From the NCBI RefSeq assembly GCF_023074175.1, contig NZ_JADPKS010000107.1, forward strand, positions 1-64,000: a DNA stretch of 64,000 bases, in the 5' to 3' direction. Position 1 is the first letter of the stretch. Each line of letters starts with the position of its first letter. The notes under the pieces are model-generated. The model saw only the letters and a list, made by a program, of their open reading frames with translations. It made no database searches and had not been told where the DNA came from. A program made the translations under genes and the position numbers. Below, in pieces: positions 1-8,519 of this stretch. This DNA is from Bradyrhizobium sp. 139. GTDB taxonomy: Bacteria > Pseudomonadota > Alphaproteobacteria > Rhizobiales > Xanthobacteraceae.

Positions 1-2
1 CA

Positions 3-539
3 ATCGTCTCCTGTGACGAAAAGCCGGGAATCCAGGCTATCGCAACCACGGCGCCGGATTTGCCGCCCGAGCCTGGCGCTCACGCCACCTTTGCGCGGGA
101 TCACGAGTACAAACGTCATGGCACGCTCAGTCTGTTGGCCGGGATCGATCTGCTGACCGGCAAGGTCCATGCTCTCGTGAGGGATCGCCATCGCAGCCGA
201 GAGTTTGTCGAATTCCTTAAGCTTCTCGATGCCGCTTATCCGAGAGGCACCGCAATCAAGCTGATCCTCGACAATCATTCCGCGCACATCTCGAGAGAAA
301 CCACAGCATGGCTCAACGCCTGCCCCGTCGGACGCTTCGAATTCACCTTCACCCCCAAGCACGGCTCCTGGCTCAACCTGATCGAAGGCTTCTTCTCCAA
401 GTTTGCTCGCTCGGTGTTGCGCCACATCCGTGTAACCTCCAAACACGAACTGAAGGCACGCATCATGGCTGGCATCGACGACGTCAACCGCCATCCGGTC
501 ATCCATACCTGGTCCTACAAACTTGCCGAGGCCGCCTGA
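3..539 (+). CDS. IS630-family transposase (DDE endonuclease), 5' part outside window
   Basis: The frame is open from the left edge, so the coordinates are a 3' fragment of about 178 residues. It carries the three acidic positions of an IS630/Tc1-type DDE transposase: the Asp in SCDEKPGIQA at the very start, the Asp in LILDNHSAH (around codon 90) and the Glu in SWLNLIEGFFSKF (around codon 125). The catalytic core is therefore intact as far as visible, but the N-terminal helix-turn-helix half lies outside the window. A 10-bp palindrome, GATTCGAATC (543-552), follows the stop and may belong to the element's end. Function as a transposase follows from family knowledge; activity is not shown. Confidence 0.9.
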   Translation: MVSCDEKPGIQAIATTAPDLPPEPGAHATFARDHEYKRHGTLSLLAGIDLLTGKVHALVRDRHRSREFVEFLKLLDAAYPRGTAIKLILDNHSAHISRETTAWLNACPVGRFEFTFTPKHGSWLNLIEGFFSKFARSVLRHIRVTSKHELKARIMAGIDDVNRHPVIHTWSYKLAEAA

Positions 540-567
540 ATATGATTCGAATCAAGGAAACGATCGT

Positions 568-1188
568 CTAGTTCTGCTTCACCTTCTTCGCCGCCGTCAC
601 CTTCGGCTCACGGCGCGCGCCATCGAGCGCACTGTCCTTGCCGGCCTTCAGCACCTCGTCCGACAGTTCGCTCGAACCGGCGATGCGCGCCAGCAGCATG
701 GTGCCGGCCATCGTCGCCAGTGTCGCAATCGCCTGCTTGCGTGCGGCCTTGCGCGGCTGGCCGGGAATGTAGTCCGCCATCGTCTCGATCATCTCGTCGA
801 GCTTGCCGGCAAAGGCCTTGCGCGTCTTCGGGCTCTCTCGGGAGATCTCCGCACCCAGCGCCGGAATCGAGCAGCCGTGGCCGGGATTATCGCGATGTAA
901 GGGCGAAAGATAGGTTTCGACGATCTGGGTGAGTTGCTTCTCGGGCGCGACCTGATCGGACTGCTTGCGCCAGTGCTCCATCGAGCGGTCCATGGCGTAG
1001 GCAAAGGCCTCAATCACCAGCGCTTCGCGCGAGTCGAAATGCGCGTAGAAGCCGCCATGGGTCAGGCCCGCCTCCTTCATGAGGTCGGCGACACCAATGC
1101 CGTGGGCGCCTTTTTCGCGCAGCCGCACGGAAGCCTTCTTCACGATGCGGTCGTGAGTTTCCTGCTTGTGTTCCCGGGAATAGCGCAT
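568..1188 (-). CDS. TetR/AcrR-family transcriptional regulator
   Basis: A 206-residue protein with an N-terminal TetR helix-turn-helix: residues about 10-55 include a GIGVADLMKEAGLTHGGFY-type recognition helix followed by a FDSREAL stretch. The C-terminal ligand domain is diverged. The ATG at 1188 sits just downstream of an 11-bp inverted repeat (1209-1219) that could be an autoregulatory operator. Downstream neighbours on both strands are a PaaI-type thioesterase, an enoyl-CoA hydratase and a thiolase, so an acyl-CoA ligand is plausible but not shown. The stop is only about 30 bp from the transposase end, so the insertion may have removed whatever lay beyond. Confidence 0.88.
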   Translation of the reverse strand: MRYSREHKQETHDRIVKKASVRLREKGAHGIGVADLMKEAGLTHGGFYAHFDSREALVIEAFAYAMDRSMEHWRKQSDQVAPEKQLTQIVETYLSPLHRDNPGHGCSIPALGAEISRESPKTRKAFAGKLDEMIETMADYIPGQPRKAARKQAIATLATMAGTMLLARIAGSSELSDEVLKAGKDSALDGARREPKVTAAKKVKQN

Positions 1189-1208
1189 GCGCGTCTCATT
1201 GAATGTCG

Positions 1209-1219
1209 GAGATCATCTC
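1209..1219. promoter_or_regulatory. Candidate TetR operator (inverted repeat)
   Basis: GAGAT-C-ATCTC is a perfect inverted repeat around one base, 21 bp upstream of the tetR start and between that gene and the end of the thioesterase gene. The position suits autoregulation. It is short, so the call is tentative. Confidence 0.3.
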
Positions 1220-1252
1220 ATAACACAGGAATGACCCGGGCGGTGCATTAAT

Positions 1253-1786
1253 TCACGTCAAGACATTGCCGATCATGGAAAAGATTGCAGTTGCATGGAC
1301 CGCGAGCGCGCCCTTGCCGTCGTGCACGAAACCCTCGGTGTAGCTGGTCTGGCGTCCCAATTTGATGATCCTGCCTTCGGCCGAGATCAGCCCGGAACGG
1401 ACCGACAGCGGCCGCAGGAAGGTCATTTTCAGGTCGAGCGTCACGGACGACTGCCCGGCCTCCAGCCGGGTCGAGATCGCGCATCCCATGGCGGTATCGA
1501 TCAGCGCTGCGGCGGTCGCGCCGTGCAGGAGGCCGATGGTATTTTCGAGGTCCTCGCGCGGCTCCAGTTCCATGACGATCCGGCCCGGCTCGACCACCGC
1601 CATAGTGAAGCCGATCAGCTTTGCGAAGGGTGGCGGCGGCAGCCGGCCGTTGCGGATGCCCAGCATGGCGTCCATGCCTGAAAGCCCCATCACCACTTTT
1701 GCAACCGGCGCAGGCACCTGCCAGTCCACCACGCGCTCGCGGCGCTTCGCGGGCGAAAACAGGCCGAGTTGATCGTTGTCAGTCAT
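1253..1786 (-). CDS. PaaI-family hotdog-fold thioesterase
   Basis: A 177-residue protein matching the PaaI/YbgC-like acyl-CoA thioesterase family. The region from about residue 85 has the typical NTIGLLHGATAAALIDTAMG pattern, where the HGG-like segment heads the central hotdog helix and the acidic residue lies in ALIDTAMG. The following strands (RLEAGQSSVTLDLKMTFLRP) complete the domain. An N-terminal extension of about 55 residues is present. The expected role is hydrolysis of an acyl- or aryl-CoA thioester in the cytoplasm. It is divergent from the enoyl-CoA hydratase gene, which suggests a shared acyl-CoA degradation theme. Confidence 0.85.
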   Translation of the reverse strand: MTDNDQLGLFSPAKRRERVVDWQVPAPVAKVVMGLSGMDAMLGIRNGRLPPPPFAKLIGFTMAVVEPGRIVMELEPREDLENTIGLLHGATAAALIDTAMGCAISTRLEAGQSSVTLDLKMTFLRPLSVRSGLISAEGRIIKLGRQTSYTEGFVHDGKGALAVHATAIFSMIGNVLT

Positions 1787-1945
1787 GGCCGGCCCCCATT
1801 TATATGATGTAGCTCATACTATGCGGCGGGCTTCGCGATGGCAACTGCCCCTCTTCTGCCTGCTTGACAACCAGAGCGTTTCGGCAGCGAATTGATCCCG
1901 ACCCCCGCACCTCGCGCATGTCCGCGAAACCTCCGAGATGCCACG

Positions 1946-2716
1946 ATGGAAATGCTCAACAATCACTGCGGCGTGACGCGCGATGCGCGCGGCGTCGTTC
2001 ATGTCGCGATCTGCAACGCCGGCCCGCTCAACATTTTGGGCTCGCCCGTCACCGATGCGGTGCGCAAAGGCCTGCAGCAGCTTGCCTCCGATCGCAGCAT
2101 CCGCGTCGTGGTGCTGCGCGGCCAGAGCGAGAAGAGCATGATCGGCGGCGCCGACATCAAGGAGATGGCCAAGCTCGACCAGACATCGGCCGAAGCCTTC
2201 ATCAGCCGCCTGCGCGATCTCTGCGAGGCCGTGCGCGCCTTCCCCGGCCCCGTGATCGCGCGCATGCCCGGCTGGTGCCTCGGCGGCGGGCTCGAAGTGG
2301 CGGCCGCTTGCGATTTCAGGATCGCCGCGCATGATGCGCATTTCGGCATGCCGGAGGTCCGCGTCGGCATTCCCTCCGTGATCCATGCCGCGCTGCTGCC
2401 GCGCCTGATCGGCTGGGCCCGCGCGCGCTGGCTGGTGATGACGGCGGAAAACATCGACGCACCGACGGCGCTGGCCTGGGGACTGGTCGACAAGATCGCG
2501 CCGAAGGGCGGGCTGGATGCCGAGGTCGAGCACCTTGTGAACGTACTGCTCGAATGCGGCCCCGAGGCGCTGCGCTCGCAAAAGGCGCTGCTGCGGCAGT
2601 GGGAGGAACTGCCATTGACGGAGTCGGTCAACCTCAGCGTCAAAGTGTTCGGCGAGTCCTTCCTGACGGAGGAGCCGACGCGGCTGATGCAGGCGTTCGT
2701 GAATCGGAAGCGATAG
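1946..2716 (+). CDS. Enoyl-CoA hydratase/isomerase family protein
   Basis: A 256-residue crotonase-superfamily protein. The ATG at 1946 was chosen because crotonase homology begins there; an in-frame start at 1892 would add 18 unlikely residues. The oxyanion-hole segment (MIGGADIKEM) and the core RMPGWCLGGGLEVAAACDFRIA are present, followed by GMPEVRVGIPS, which carries the second acidic catalytic position. The usual reaction is hydration or isomerisation of enoyl-CoA thioesters in the cytoplasm. It is followed after 140 bp by a thiolase, so the two could perform successive beta-oxidation-type steps. The exact substrate cannot be read from sequence. Confidence 0.87.
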   Translation: MEMLNNHCGVTRDARGVVHVAICNAGPLNILGSPVTDAVRKGLQQLASDRSIRVVVLRGQSEKSMIGGADIKEMAKLDQTSAEAFISRLRDLCEAVRAFPGPVIARMPGWCLGGGLEVAAACDFRIAAHDAHFGMPEVRVGIPSVIHAALLPRLIGWARARWLVMTAENIDAPTALAWGLVDKIAPKGGLDAEVEHLVNVLLECGPEALRSQKALLRQWEELPLTESVNLSVKVFGESFLTEEPTRLMQAFVNRKR

Positions 2717-2805
2717 GCTGTATTCGCCTCCTCCGATCGGCCGACCAAATCTCATCCGAGGCACGACAATTTCTCATACCGGGCGCGATTGCTTTTTTTG
2801 CGCCG

Positions 2806-2817
2806 CATCATATGATG
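2806..2817. promoter_or_regulatory. 12-bp perfect palindrome upstream of thiolase
   Basis: CATCATATGATG is a perfect palindrome about 40 bp before the thiolase ATG, in an otherwise AT-rich stretch that looks like a promoter. A related half (ATATGATG) lies near 1802 upstream of the divergent thioesterase. It could be an operator for the nearby TetR protein or another regulator. Confidence 0.35.
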
Positions 2818-2856
2818 ATCATAATCTTACATACCGACATCCTACGGAGCTCTACC

Positions 2857-4053
2857 ATGGCCGAAGCCGCCGATCCCGTCGTCATCGTCTCCGCCGTCCG
2901 TACCCCGCTCGGCCGTTTCATGGGCGAGCTGTCGCCGCTCCCCGCACACAAGCTCGGATCGCATGTGATCGGCGCGGCGCTGGAGCGCGCCAGGCTCGCG
3001 CCCGAGAAGGTCGACGAGGTCTTCATGGGCTGCGTGCTGCCGGCCGGCCAGGGCCAGGCGCCGGCGCGTCAGGCGGCGCGTGCGGCGGGCCTGCCCGATG
3101 CCACCGGCGCGACCACGGTCAACAAGGTCTGCGGCTCCGGCATGAAGGCGACCATGCTGGCGCACGACATCATCCGCGCAGGCTCGGCCGACATCGTCGT
3201 CTCCGGCGGCATGGAGAGCATGAGCAACGCGCCGTATCTCTTGGCAAAAGCGCGCGGCGGCTACCGTGCGGGCCATGACCGCATCATCGACCACATGATG
3301 ATGGACGGGCTTGAAGACGCCTACGAGACCGGCCGCTCGATGGGTGATTTCGGCGAGGCGACCGCGGAGGCCTATCAGTTCACCCGCAAGGACCAGGACG
3401 CCTATGCGATGGAGACGCTGAGCCGCGCCCGCAAGGCGGTCGAGGGCGGTGCGTTCAAGGCCGAGATCGCGCCGATCACGCTGACCGAGAAGGCGGGCCC
3501 GCGCATCGTCGCCAATGACGAGCATCCGCTGAAGGTCGATCCCGCAAAAATCCCCGGATTGAAGCCGGCGTTCCGCGCCAATGGCACCATCACGCCGGCT
3601 GCCTCCTCTGCGAACGCCGACGGCGCCGCTGCGCTTGTGCTGACGAAGCGGTCGCTCGCCGATCGCAATGGGCTGCCTGCGCTGGCCGAGATCAAGGGCC
3701 ACGCCACCCACAGCCAGGAGCCGCAGTGGTTCACCACGGCGCCGATCCCGGCGATCCGCAAACTCCTGGACAAGGTCGGCTGGAGCGCAGGTGACGTCGA
3801 TCTGTTCGAGATCAACGAGGCCTTCGCCGTGGTGGCGATGGCGGCGCAGCGGGATCTCGGCATTCCCAGAGAGAAACTGAACATCAACGGCGGCGCCTGC
3901 GCGCTCGGCCACCCCATCGGCGCCACCGGCGCGCGGCTGATCGTGACGCTGCTGCATGCCCTCGAGGCGCAAAACCTCAAGCGCGGCGTTGCGGCACTCT
4001 GCATTGGCGGCGGTGAAGCCACCGCGATCGCAGTGGAGCGTCTGATGCACTGA
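2857..4053 (+). CDS. Acetyl-CoA acetyltransferase (thiolase)
   Basis: A 398-residue thiolase. The ATG at 2857 follows an ACGGAGC ribosome-binding site; the longer open frame from 2554 overlaps the hydratase gene and lacks thiolase homology. The nucleophilic Cys lies in NKVCGSGMKATM near residue 90, the general-base His in ACALGHPIGATGAR, and the second Cys in ALCIGGGEA near the C-terminus, so all catalytic residues are present. The family condenses two acetyl-CoA or cleaves 3-oxoacyl-CoA. It is likely functionally linked to the upstream hydratase and followed 115 bp later by an MFS carrier on the same strand. Confidence 0.93.
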   Translation: MAEAADPVVIVSAVRTPLGRFMGELSPLPAHKLGSHVIGAALERARLAPEKVDEVFMGCVLPAGQGQAPARQAARAAGLPDATGATTVNKVCGSGMKATMLAHDIIRAGSADIVVSGGMESMSNAPYLLAKARGGYRAGHDRIIDHMMMDGLEDAYETGRSMGDFGEATAEAYQFTRKDQDAYAMETLSRARKAVEGGAFKAEIAPITLTEKAGPRIVANDEHPLKVDPAKIPGLKPAFRANGTITPAASSANADGAAALVLTKRSLADRNGLPALAEIKGHATHSQEPQWFTTAPIPAIRKLLDKVGWSAGDVDLFEINEAFAVVAMAAQRDLGIPREKLNINGGACALGHPIGATGARLIVTLLHALEAQNLKRGVAALCIGGGEATAIAVERLMH

Positions 4054-4167
4054 CGCCAGAAACGTCCGAAAATGAGGGAACTCTGTCGTTTCCGCCAAAC
4101 ACGTCCCGTGCCATTCTGCAAGCTCGCTCAGGCCTCCCAAAAGCCTGCCAATCAACATTGAGGTCCA

Positions 4168-5457
4168 ATGATCTCGAACCGGCTCGCGGCAGCGCTTTCT
4201 CGCCGCAATATCCACTACGGCTGGGTGATGGTCGGCGTGACTTTCCTCGCCGCGCTGATCAGCGCCGGCACGGTCGGCGCGCCCGGCGTATTCATCGTTC
4301 CCCTGCAAAAGGAGTTTGGCTGGAGCACTGCTGAGATCTCGTCCGCGCTCTCGATCCGCTTCATCCTGTTCGGGCTGATGGCGCCGTTCGCGGCCGCGCT
4401 TCTCAACCGCTACGGCCTGCGCAACGTCACGCTGACCGCGCAGCTCATCGTCGTATCGGCGCTGGTGGCTTCGCTCGGCATGACGCAAGTCTGGCAGCTC
4501 GTGTTGCTGTGGGGCGTCGTGATCGGGATCGGCACGGGCATGACCGCGCTGGTGCTGGGCGCGACCATCGCGACACGCTGGTTCGCGGCGCGGCGCGGGC
4601 TCGTGGTCGGCATCATGACCGCGAGCGTCGCCACCGGCCAGCTCGTATTCCTGCCGCTGCTCGCAAGCCTGACCGAACGTTTCGGCTGGCGGCTTGCGCT
4701 CGGCTTCGTCTGCATCGCGCTGGGCGTCTCCGCCGTGGCGGTTCTCCTCGTGATGCGCGACCGGCCGAGCGATGTGGGCCTGCGCCCGTTCGGCGACGAG
4801 GGCACGGCGCCCCTGCCCGCCCCGCCCGTGAGCCATGGCTCGATCACCGGCGTTGCGCTCGGTACGCTGCGCGACGCTTCGAAGTCGAGCGCGTTCTGGA
4901 TTCTCTTTGCGACTTTCTTTGTCTGCGGCGCGTCGACCAACGGGCTCGTCCAGGTTCACCTGATCCCGATGTGCCTCGATTTCGGCATCCCGCAGGTGCA
5001 GGCCGCGAGCCTGCTGGCGGCGATGGGCATCTTCGATTTCTTCGGCACCATCATGTCGGGCTGGCTGTCCGACCGCTACGACAACCGTTACCTCTTGTTC
5101 TGGTACTATGGCCTGCGCGGGCTCTCGCTGATCTTCCTGCCCTTTAGCGATTTCTCGTTTTACGGCCTGTCGATCTTTGCGATGTTCTACGGCCTCGACT
5201 GGATCGCGACGGTGCCCCCCACGGTGCGGCTCACCGCGCAGAAATTCGGACCCGAGCGCGCCAATCTGGTGTTCGGCTGGATCTTTGCCGGCCATCAGCT
5301 CGGCGCAGGCACCGCCGCCTTCGGCGCCGGTCTGTCGCGAACGGTCTATGAGAGCTACCTGCCCGCGTTCTTCATCGCGGGCGCGCTCTGCGTGTTCGCG
5401 TCGTTGATCGTGCTGGCGCTCGCGCGGCATCCGAAGCCGGCCGCCGTGGCGGCCTAG
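4168..5457 (+). CDS. MFS transporter
   Basis: A 429-residue major-facilitator protein with about twelve hydrophobic segments in two groups of six, separated by a hydrophilic loop around residues 205-225. An RWFAARRGLVVGI segment after the fourth helix resembles the monocarboxylate/oxalate-formate (OFA) branch, and a GWLSDRYDNRYLL motif sits in the second half. It probably moves a small organic anion across the inner membrane. Its position after acyl-CoA genes suggests a carboxylate substrate, which is inference. The ATG at 4168 follows a weak GAGGTCC site. Confidence 0.85.
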   Translation: MISNRLAAALSRRNIHYGWVMVGVTFLAALISAGTVGAPGVFIVPLQKEFGWSTAEISSALSIRFILFGLMAPFAAALLNRYGLRNVTLTAQLIVVSALVASLGMTQVWQLVLLWGVVIGIGTGMTALVLGATIATRWFAARRGLVVGIMTASVATGQLVFLPLLASLTERFGWRLALGFVCIALGVSAVAVLLVMRDRPSDVGLRPFGDEGTAPLPAPPVSHGSITGVALGTLRDASKSSAFWILFATFFVCGASTNGLVQVHLIPMCLDFGIPQVQAASLLAAMGIFDFFGTIMSGWLSDRYDNRYLLFWYYGLRGLSLIFLPFSDFSFYGLSIFAMFYGLDWIATVPPTVRLTAQKFGPERANLVFGWIFAGHQLGAGTAAFGAGLSRTVYESYLPAFFIAGALCVFASLIVLALARHPKPAAVAA

Positions 5458-5817
5458 GCTGGTATCTTCCCCTGACGCAGCGCGGCTTACGATGCTGCGC
5501 TGCTCAATGGGACCCCGCAGGCCTCGTGCAACCCCGTGTCCCGGCTCTGCACCGCGTCATTGCATGCCGCGCCTTGTCCGGGACACGAGATAAACTCTTA
5601 CGCGGGGTATGGGCACAAGGTTGCTCGCGGCCGCCGCCTCCCGGCCCCCGCCTCACGACGATCGCGAAACACTCCTTGCGGCGGGCCGAGACGCGATCTG
5701 ATACGCCAATTCCAATTGTGGTGAGGCGAATCTTCGTTGCAGCTTGACAGTGTTTCGCCCGACAGACGATGTTTTGTCCGACGGCTAAGTTTGTAGGCAG
5801 CGCCCACCCATCAGCTC
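5458..5817. other. Intergenic stretch without a recognisable gene
   Basis: No convincing coding sequence on either strand. A TTGACA hexamer (5744-5749) is followed by two imperfect copies of a TGTTTCGCCCGACA-like word (near 5751 and 5771), which resembles repetitive non-coding DNA. The stretch runs into an SH3-like fragment. Confidence 0.4.
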
Positions 5818-5991
5818 ATGGAAAGCGCGTTGTTACAGATCAAGCCGGCGCCAGGTGCAACCGTCGTCCGCGGCCTCTCAGCGAAGACCACCGTCACCGT
5901 GCTCGAAAGCAAGAACGGCTGGTCGCTGATTGCGCGCGAAGGCAAGCCACTTGGCTACGTCGCCACCCGCGATCTCGCGCCGGTGCGATGA
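5818..5991 (+). pseudogene. SH3b-domain fragment (57 codons)
   Basis: A short frame encodes a peptide with the pattern of a bacterial SH3 domain: GATVVRGLSAKTTVTVLESK, then NGWSLIAREGKPLGYVATRD and LAPVR before the stop. The Val-rich strands, the W-S-L-I core and the G-Y-V closing strand are typical. An in-frame stop lies at 5794, eight codons upstream, so nothing longer can be made here. I see no signal peptide and no ribosome-binding site. It is most likely the C-terminal remnant of a longer periplasmic SH3b protein; a genuine small protein is the less likely alternative. Confidence 0.5.
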
Positions 5992-6261
5992 CGAGGAGCA
6001 GCTACCCGGGCACGCGTCTGTCCTGCACATGCTTGGGCGCGCGGCCCGCGCTTGCGGGGCGGGTTACGCTGTTGCGATGCGGCTCGTCAGTCTTGCCCAA
6101 CTGACATCCTGCGGCGCCGGTGAAGAGCACCCGCGGAGCGAGTTCTTCCCGGCTTCCCGGTTCGAGCCACATTGCCGTTAGACTCCCCGGCCCAAACGTG
6201 GACAATACCCCTCAGCACGTCACGTGCGCAGTGCACACCAAGATGCGCCAGGGGAAACAAA

Positions 6262-7731
6262 ATGCCGGCTGCCTTCCCGTCGTCCGAACCCGTTATCCCG
6301 ACTGCTCCCTTGACCGCCCCAATGCGCAATGCGTTGCGCGCGATCGTGGGCGAGAAGGGTTTTATCGAAGACGAACATGGCAAGCAGCCGTTCGTGACCG
6401 ACTGGCGTGGATTGCTGGTTGGCGCTGCCGGCGCCGTCGTTCGTCCAGGCAGCACCGAGGAAGTCTCGAAAGTGGTCCGGCTTTGCCATGAATACGGGGT
6501 CGCGATCGTGCCGCAGGGTGGCAACACCGGTCTGATGGGTGGGGCCACGCCCTGGCCCGCGCACACCGGCATCGTGTTGTCGCTCGGCCGCATGAACCGC
6601 GTGCTGGATGTCGATGCCGTCGGATACGCGATGACGGTCGAGGCCGGCTGCGTTCTTCAGGCGCTTCAGGAGACTGCAGCCGATCACGACAGGTTCCTGC
6701 CTCTCAGCCTCGGCGCCCAGGGCTCATGCATGATCGGCGGCAATCTGTCGACAAACGCCGGCGGCGTGCAGGTGCTCCGTTATGGCAATGCCCGCAATCT
6801 CGTATTGGGGCTCGAGGTCGTGCTGGCCAACGGCGAGGTCTGGGACGGATTGCGTGCGCTCAAGAAGGACAACACCGGCTACGACCTCAAGCACCTCTTC
6901 ATGGGCGCCGAAGGGACGCTGGGCATCATCACCAAGGCGGTGCTCAAACTGTGGCCTGCGCAGAAGGACGTCTGCACAGCGTGGCTGGCGATCCGCGATC
7001 CGCGCGCGGCCCTGGAGATCCTGTCCGAAGCGCATGCGGCATCCGCGGACAATGTCGGCTCTTGCGAGCTGATGAGCCGCAGCGCCATCGACATGGTGCT
7101 CCGCCACATCCCCGGCACCCAGGACCCTCTCAAGGCGGACACGCCATGGTATCTCTTGCTTGAATGGTCGTCCGCGCGGGCACGCCACGACGGGACTGAG
7201 GGCATGTCGGAGAAGCTGGAGCAGTTTCTCGCCGATCAGCTCAAGGCCGGTCGCGTGCTCGATGCGGTGATCGCGCACACGGGACAGCAATCGCGCAACA
7301 TGTGGCGCATCCGGGAAAGCGTCGCCGAGGCCTCCCGGGCCGAGGGGCCGGGGCTGAGCTACGACGTGTCGGTGGCCATCTCCAAGATTCCGGAGTTCAT
7401 CGATCGGGGCCTCAAGTCCGTGCTCGACATTCTCCCGAGCATTCGCCCTTTGGGACACATCGGCGACGGCAATCTGCATTTTTCGTTCATGGGGCCCGAG
7501 GGCATGGATCAGCAGACGCTGACCCAATATTCGGCCGCCATCACGCGGGCCGTGAACGATCTCGTCACCTCCATGGGCGGCTCGATCTCGGCGGAACACG
7601 GCATCGGCATGGACAAGCTCGACGAGCTCGGTCACTACCGCTCGAAGACCGAGCTCGACATCATGCGGACCATCAAACGCGCACTCGATCCGCAGAACAT
7701 CATGAATCCCGGCAAGGTGCTGCGGCTGTGA
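6262..7731 (+). CDS. FAD-binding oxidoreductase, D-2-hydroxyacid (2-hydroxyglutarate-type) dehydrogenase
   Basis: A 489-residue flavoprotein of the GlcD/D2HGDH/D-lactate dehydrogenase family. The ATG at 6262 follows AGGGGAAAC. The N-terminal PCMH-type FAD domain is clear: VRPGSTEEVSKVVRLC, then PQGGNTGLMGGATP, GGNLSTNAGGVQVLRYGN and GAEGTLGIITKAVLKLWP at about residues 70-230. The C-terminal domain has the metal/substrate signature GHIGDGNLHFSF and ends with SAEHGIGMDKLDEL and NPGKVL. The expected reaction is oxidation of a D-2-hydroxyacid to the 2-oxoacid with electrons passed to an acceptor. It stands alone between unrelated genes. Confidence 0.9.
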   Translation: MPAAFPSSEPVIPTAPLTAPMRNALRAIVGEKGFIEDEHGKQPFVTDWRGLLVGAAGAVVRPGSTEEVSKVVRLCHEYGVAIVPQGGNTGLMGGATPWPAHTGIVLSLGRMNRVLDVDAVGYAMTVEAGCVLQALQETAADHDRFLPLSLGAQGSCMIGGNLSTNAGGVQVLRYGNARNLVLGLEVVLANGEVWDGLRALKKDNTGYDLKHLFMGAEGTLGIITKAVLKLWPAQKDVCTAWLAIRDPRAALEILSEAHAASADNVGSCELMSRSAIDMVLRHIPGTQDPLKADTPWYLLLEWSSARARHDGTEGMSEKLEQFLADQLKAGRVLDAVIAHTGQQSRNMWRIRESVAEASRAEGPGLSYDVSVAISKIPEFIDRGLKSVLDILPSIRPLGHIGDGNLHFSFMGPEGMDQQTLTQYSAAITRAVNDLVTSMGGSISAEHGIGMDKLDELGHYRSKTELDIMRTIKRALDPQNIMNPGKVLRL

Positions 7732-7758
7732 ATGATTCCGGGCAACCTCGCCATTCTC

Positions 7759-8301
7759 TCAACTCTTCGAGCCGCGCGGATTGACGACGGTGTAGCCCCG
7801 CAGCGAGCGCGCATGCATTCGCGTTGCGTGACCGCCCGAATTGGCGTCGTACGCCATCCACGTGTCGCCTCCGAGGTGCTGCTCCAGAACGAAGACATGC
7901 CCGCGTCGCGCTGCGACCATTCCCGGTGCCGGCGACGTGCGCGGAAAGCGCAGCCAGTTGGACGCGAGATTCAATTCCGGAACCAAATGGCCGAACACAC
8001 GCAGTGCCGCGCCGCAGCCACAGAAAGACGATGGGCAGCCGGCCGGCCGACCGCCCATCACGCGATCCCCACCGGCAGCGGTCATCGTGGCGGCGCCGGG
8101 GTCCGTCACTGTCAGTTGCGTCGAGCGATATGCTTGTAGCGAATGCCTGGGAGCGCGCTCGCGGCGCGTTTGCGAATACGAGAAGTCGCAGGGCATGGTG
8201 ACGTTGCATTCGGAAGCTTGGAGAATGCGATAAGGCCGCGCTTCAGAGGCGACGGAACTGACGGCAACAAACAGACACGCAGAAAGAACTTGCTTGATCA
8301 T
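7759..8301 (-). CDS. Secreted hypothetical protein, CHAP-like C-terminal pattern
   Basis: A 180-residue protein with an N-terminal signal peptide (MIKQVLSACLFVAVSSVASEA, cleavage expected near residue 20). The mature part contains six cysteines and a stretch GHVFVLEQHLGGDTWMAYDA near residues 132-152 that recalls the His/aspartate end of CHAP/NlpC-like folds. A matching catalytic Cys is suggested by GCPSSFCGCGAALRVFG, but the alignment is weak. It converges on the FAD-dehydrogenase gene with 27 bp between stops. Function unknown; periplasmic or secreted location is inferred from the signal peptide. Confidence 0.65.
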   Translation of the reverse strand: MIKQVLSACLFVAVSSVASEARPYRILQASECNVTMPCDFSYSQTRRERAPRHSLQAYRSTQLTVTDPGAATMTAAGGDRVMGGRPAGCPSSFCGCGAALRVFGHLVPELNLASNWLRFPRTSPAPGMVAARRGHVFVLEQHLGGDTWMAYDANSGGHATRMHARSLRGYTVVNPRGSKS

Positions 8302-8519
8302 TGCAGGACTCTGAGCTGGAGGGTCCTGCCCCGATCAGGAGCAACCAATATCGATTTGGCCGAAATGCGCCCGAAGAGCGGCGGAAAATGGCTGCCGTGG
8401 TGCGCTCCTAACCTGGATCATGTCCCCGATTGGAAACCAGGACGAACGTTGCGATGTTTGACGGCCTCGGCGAGGCCTCGAGACAGATCATGAAAGAGTA
8501 CGGGCGGCGACGGCCGAAC

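Noticed and set aside
2554..2856. Upstream extension of the thiolase frame
   Set aside because: It overlaps the enoyl-CoA hydratase gene; the ATG at 2857 has a ribosome-binding site and starts the thiolase fold.
2842..5430. Very long open frame on the minus strand (about 860 codons) opposite the thiolase and MFS genes
   Set aside because: It is antisense to two well-supported genes. Its translation is Arg/Asp/His rich, typical of GC-rich shadow frames, with no domain.
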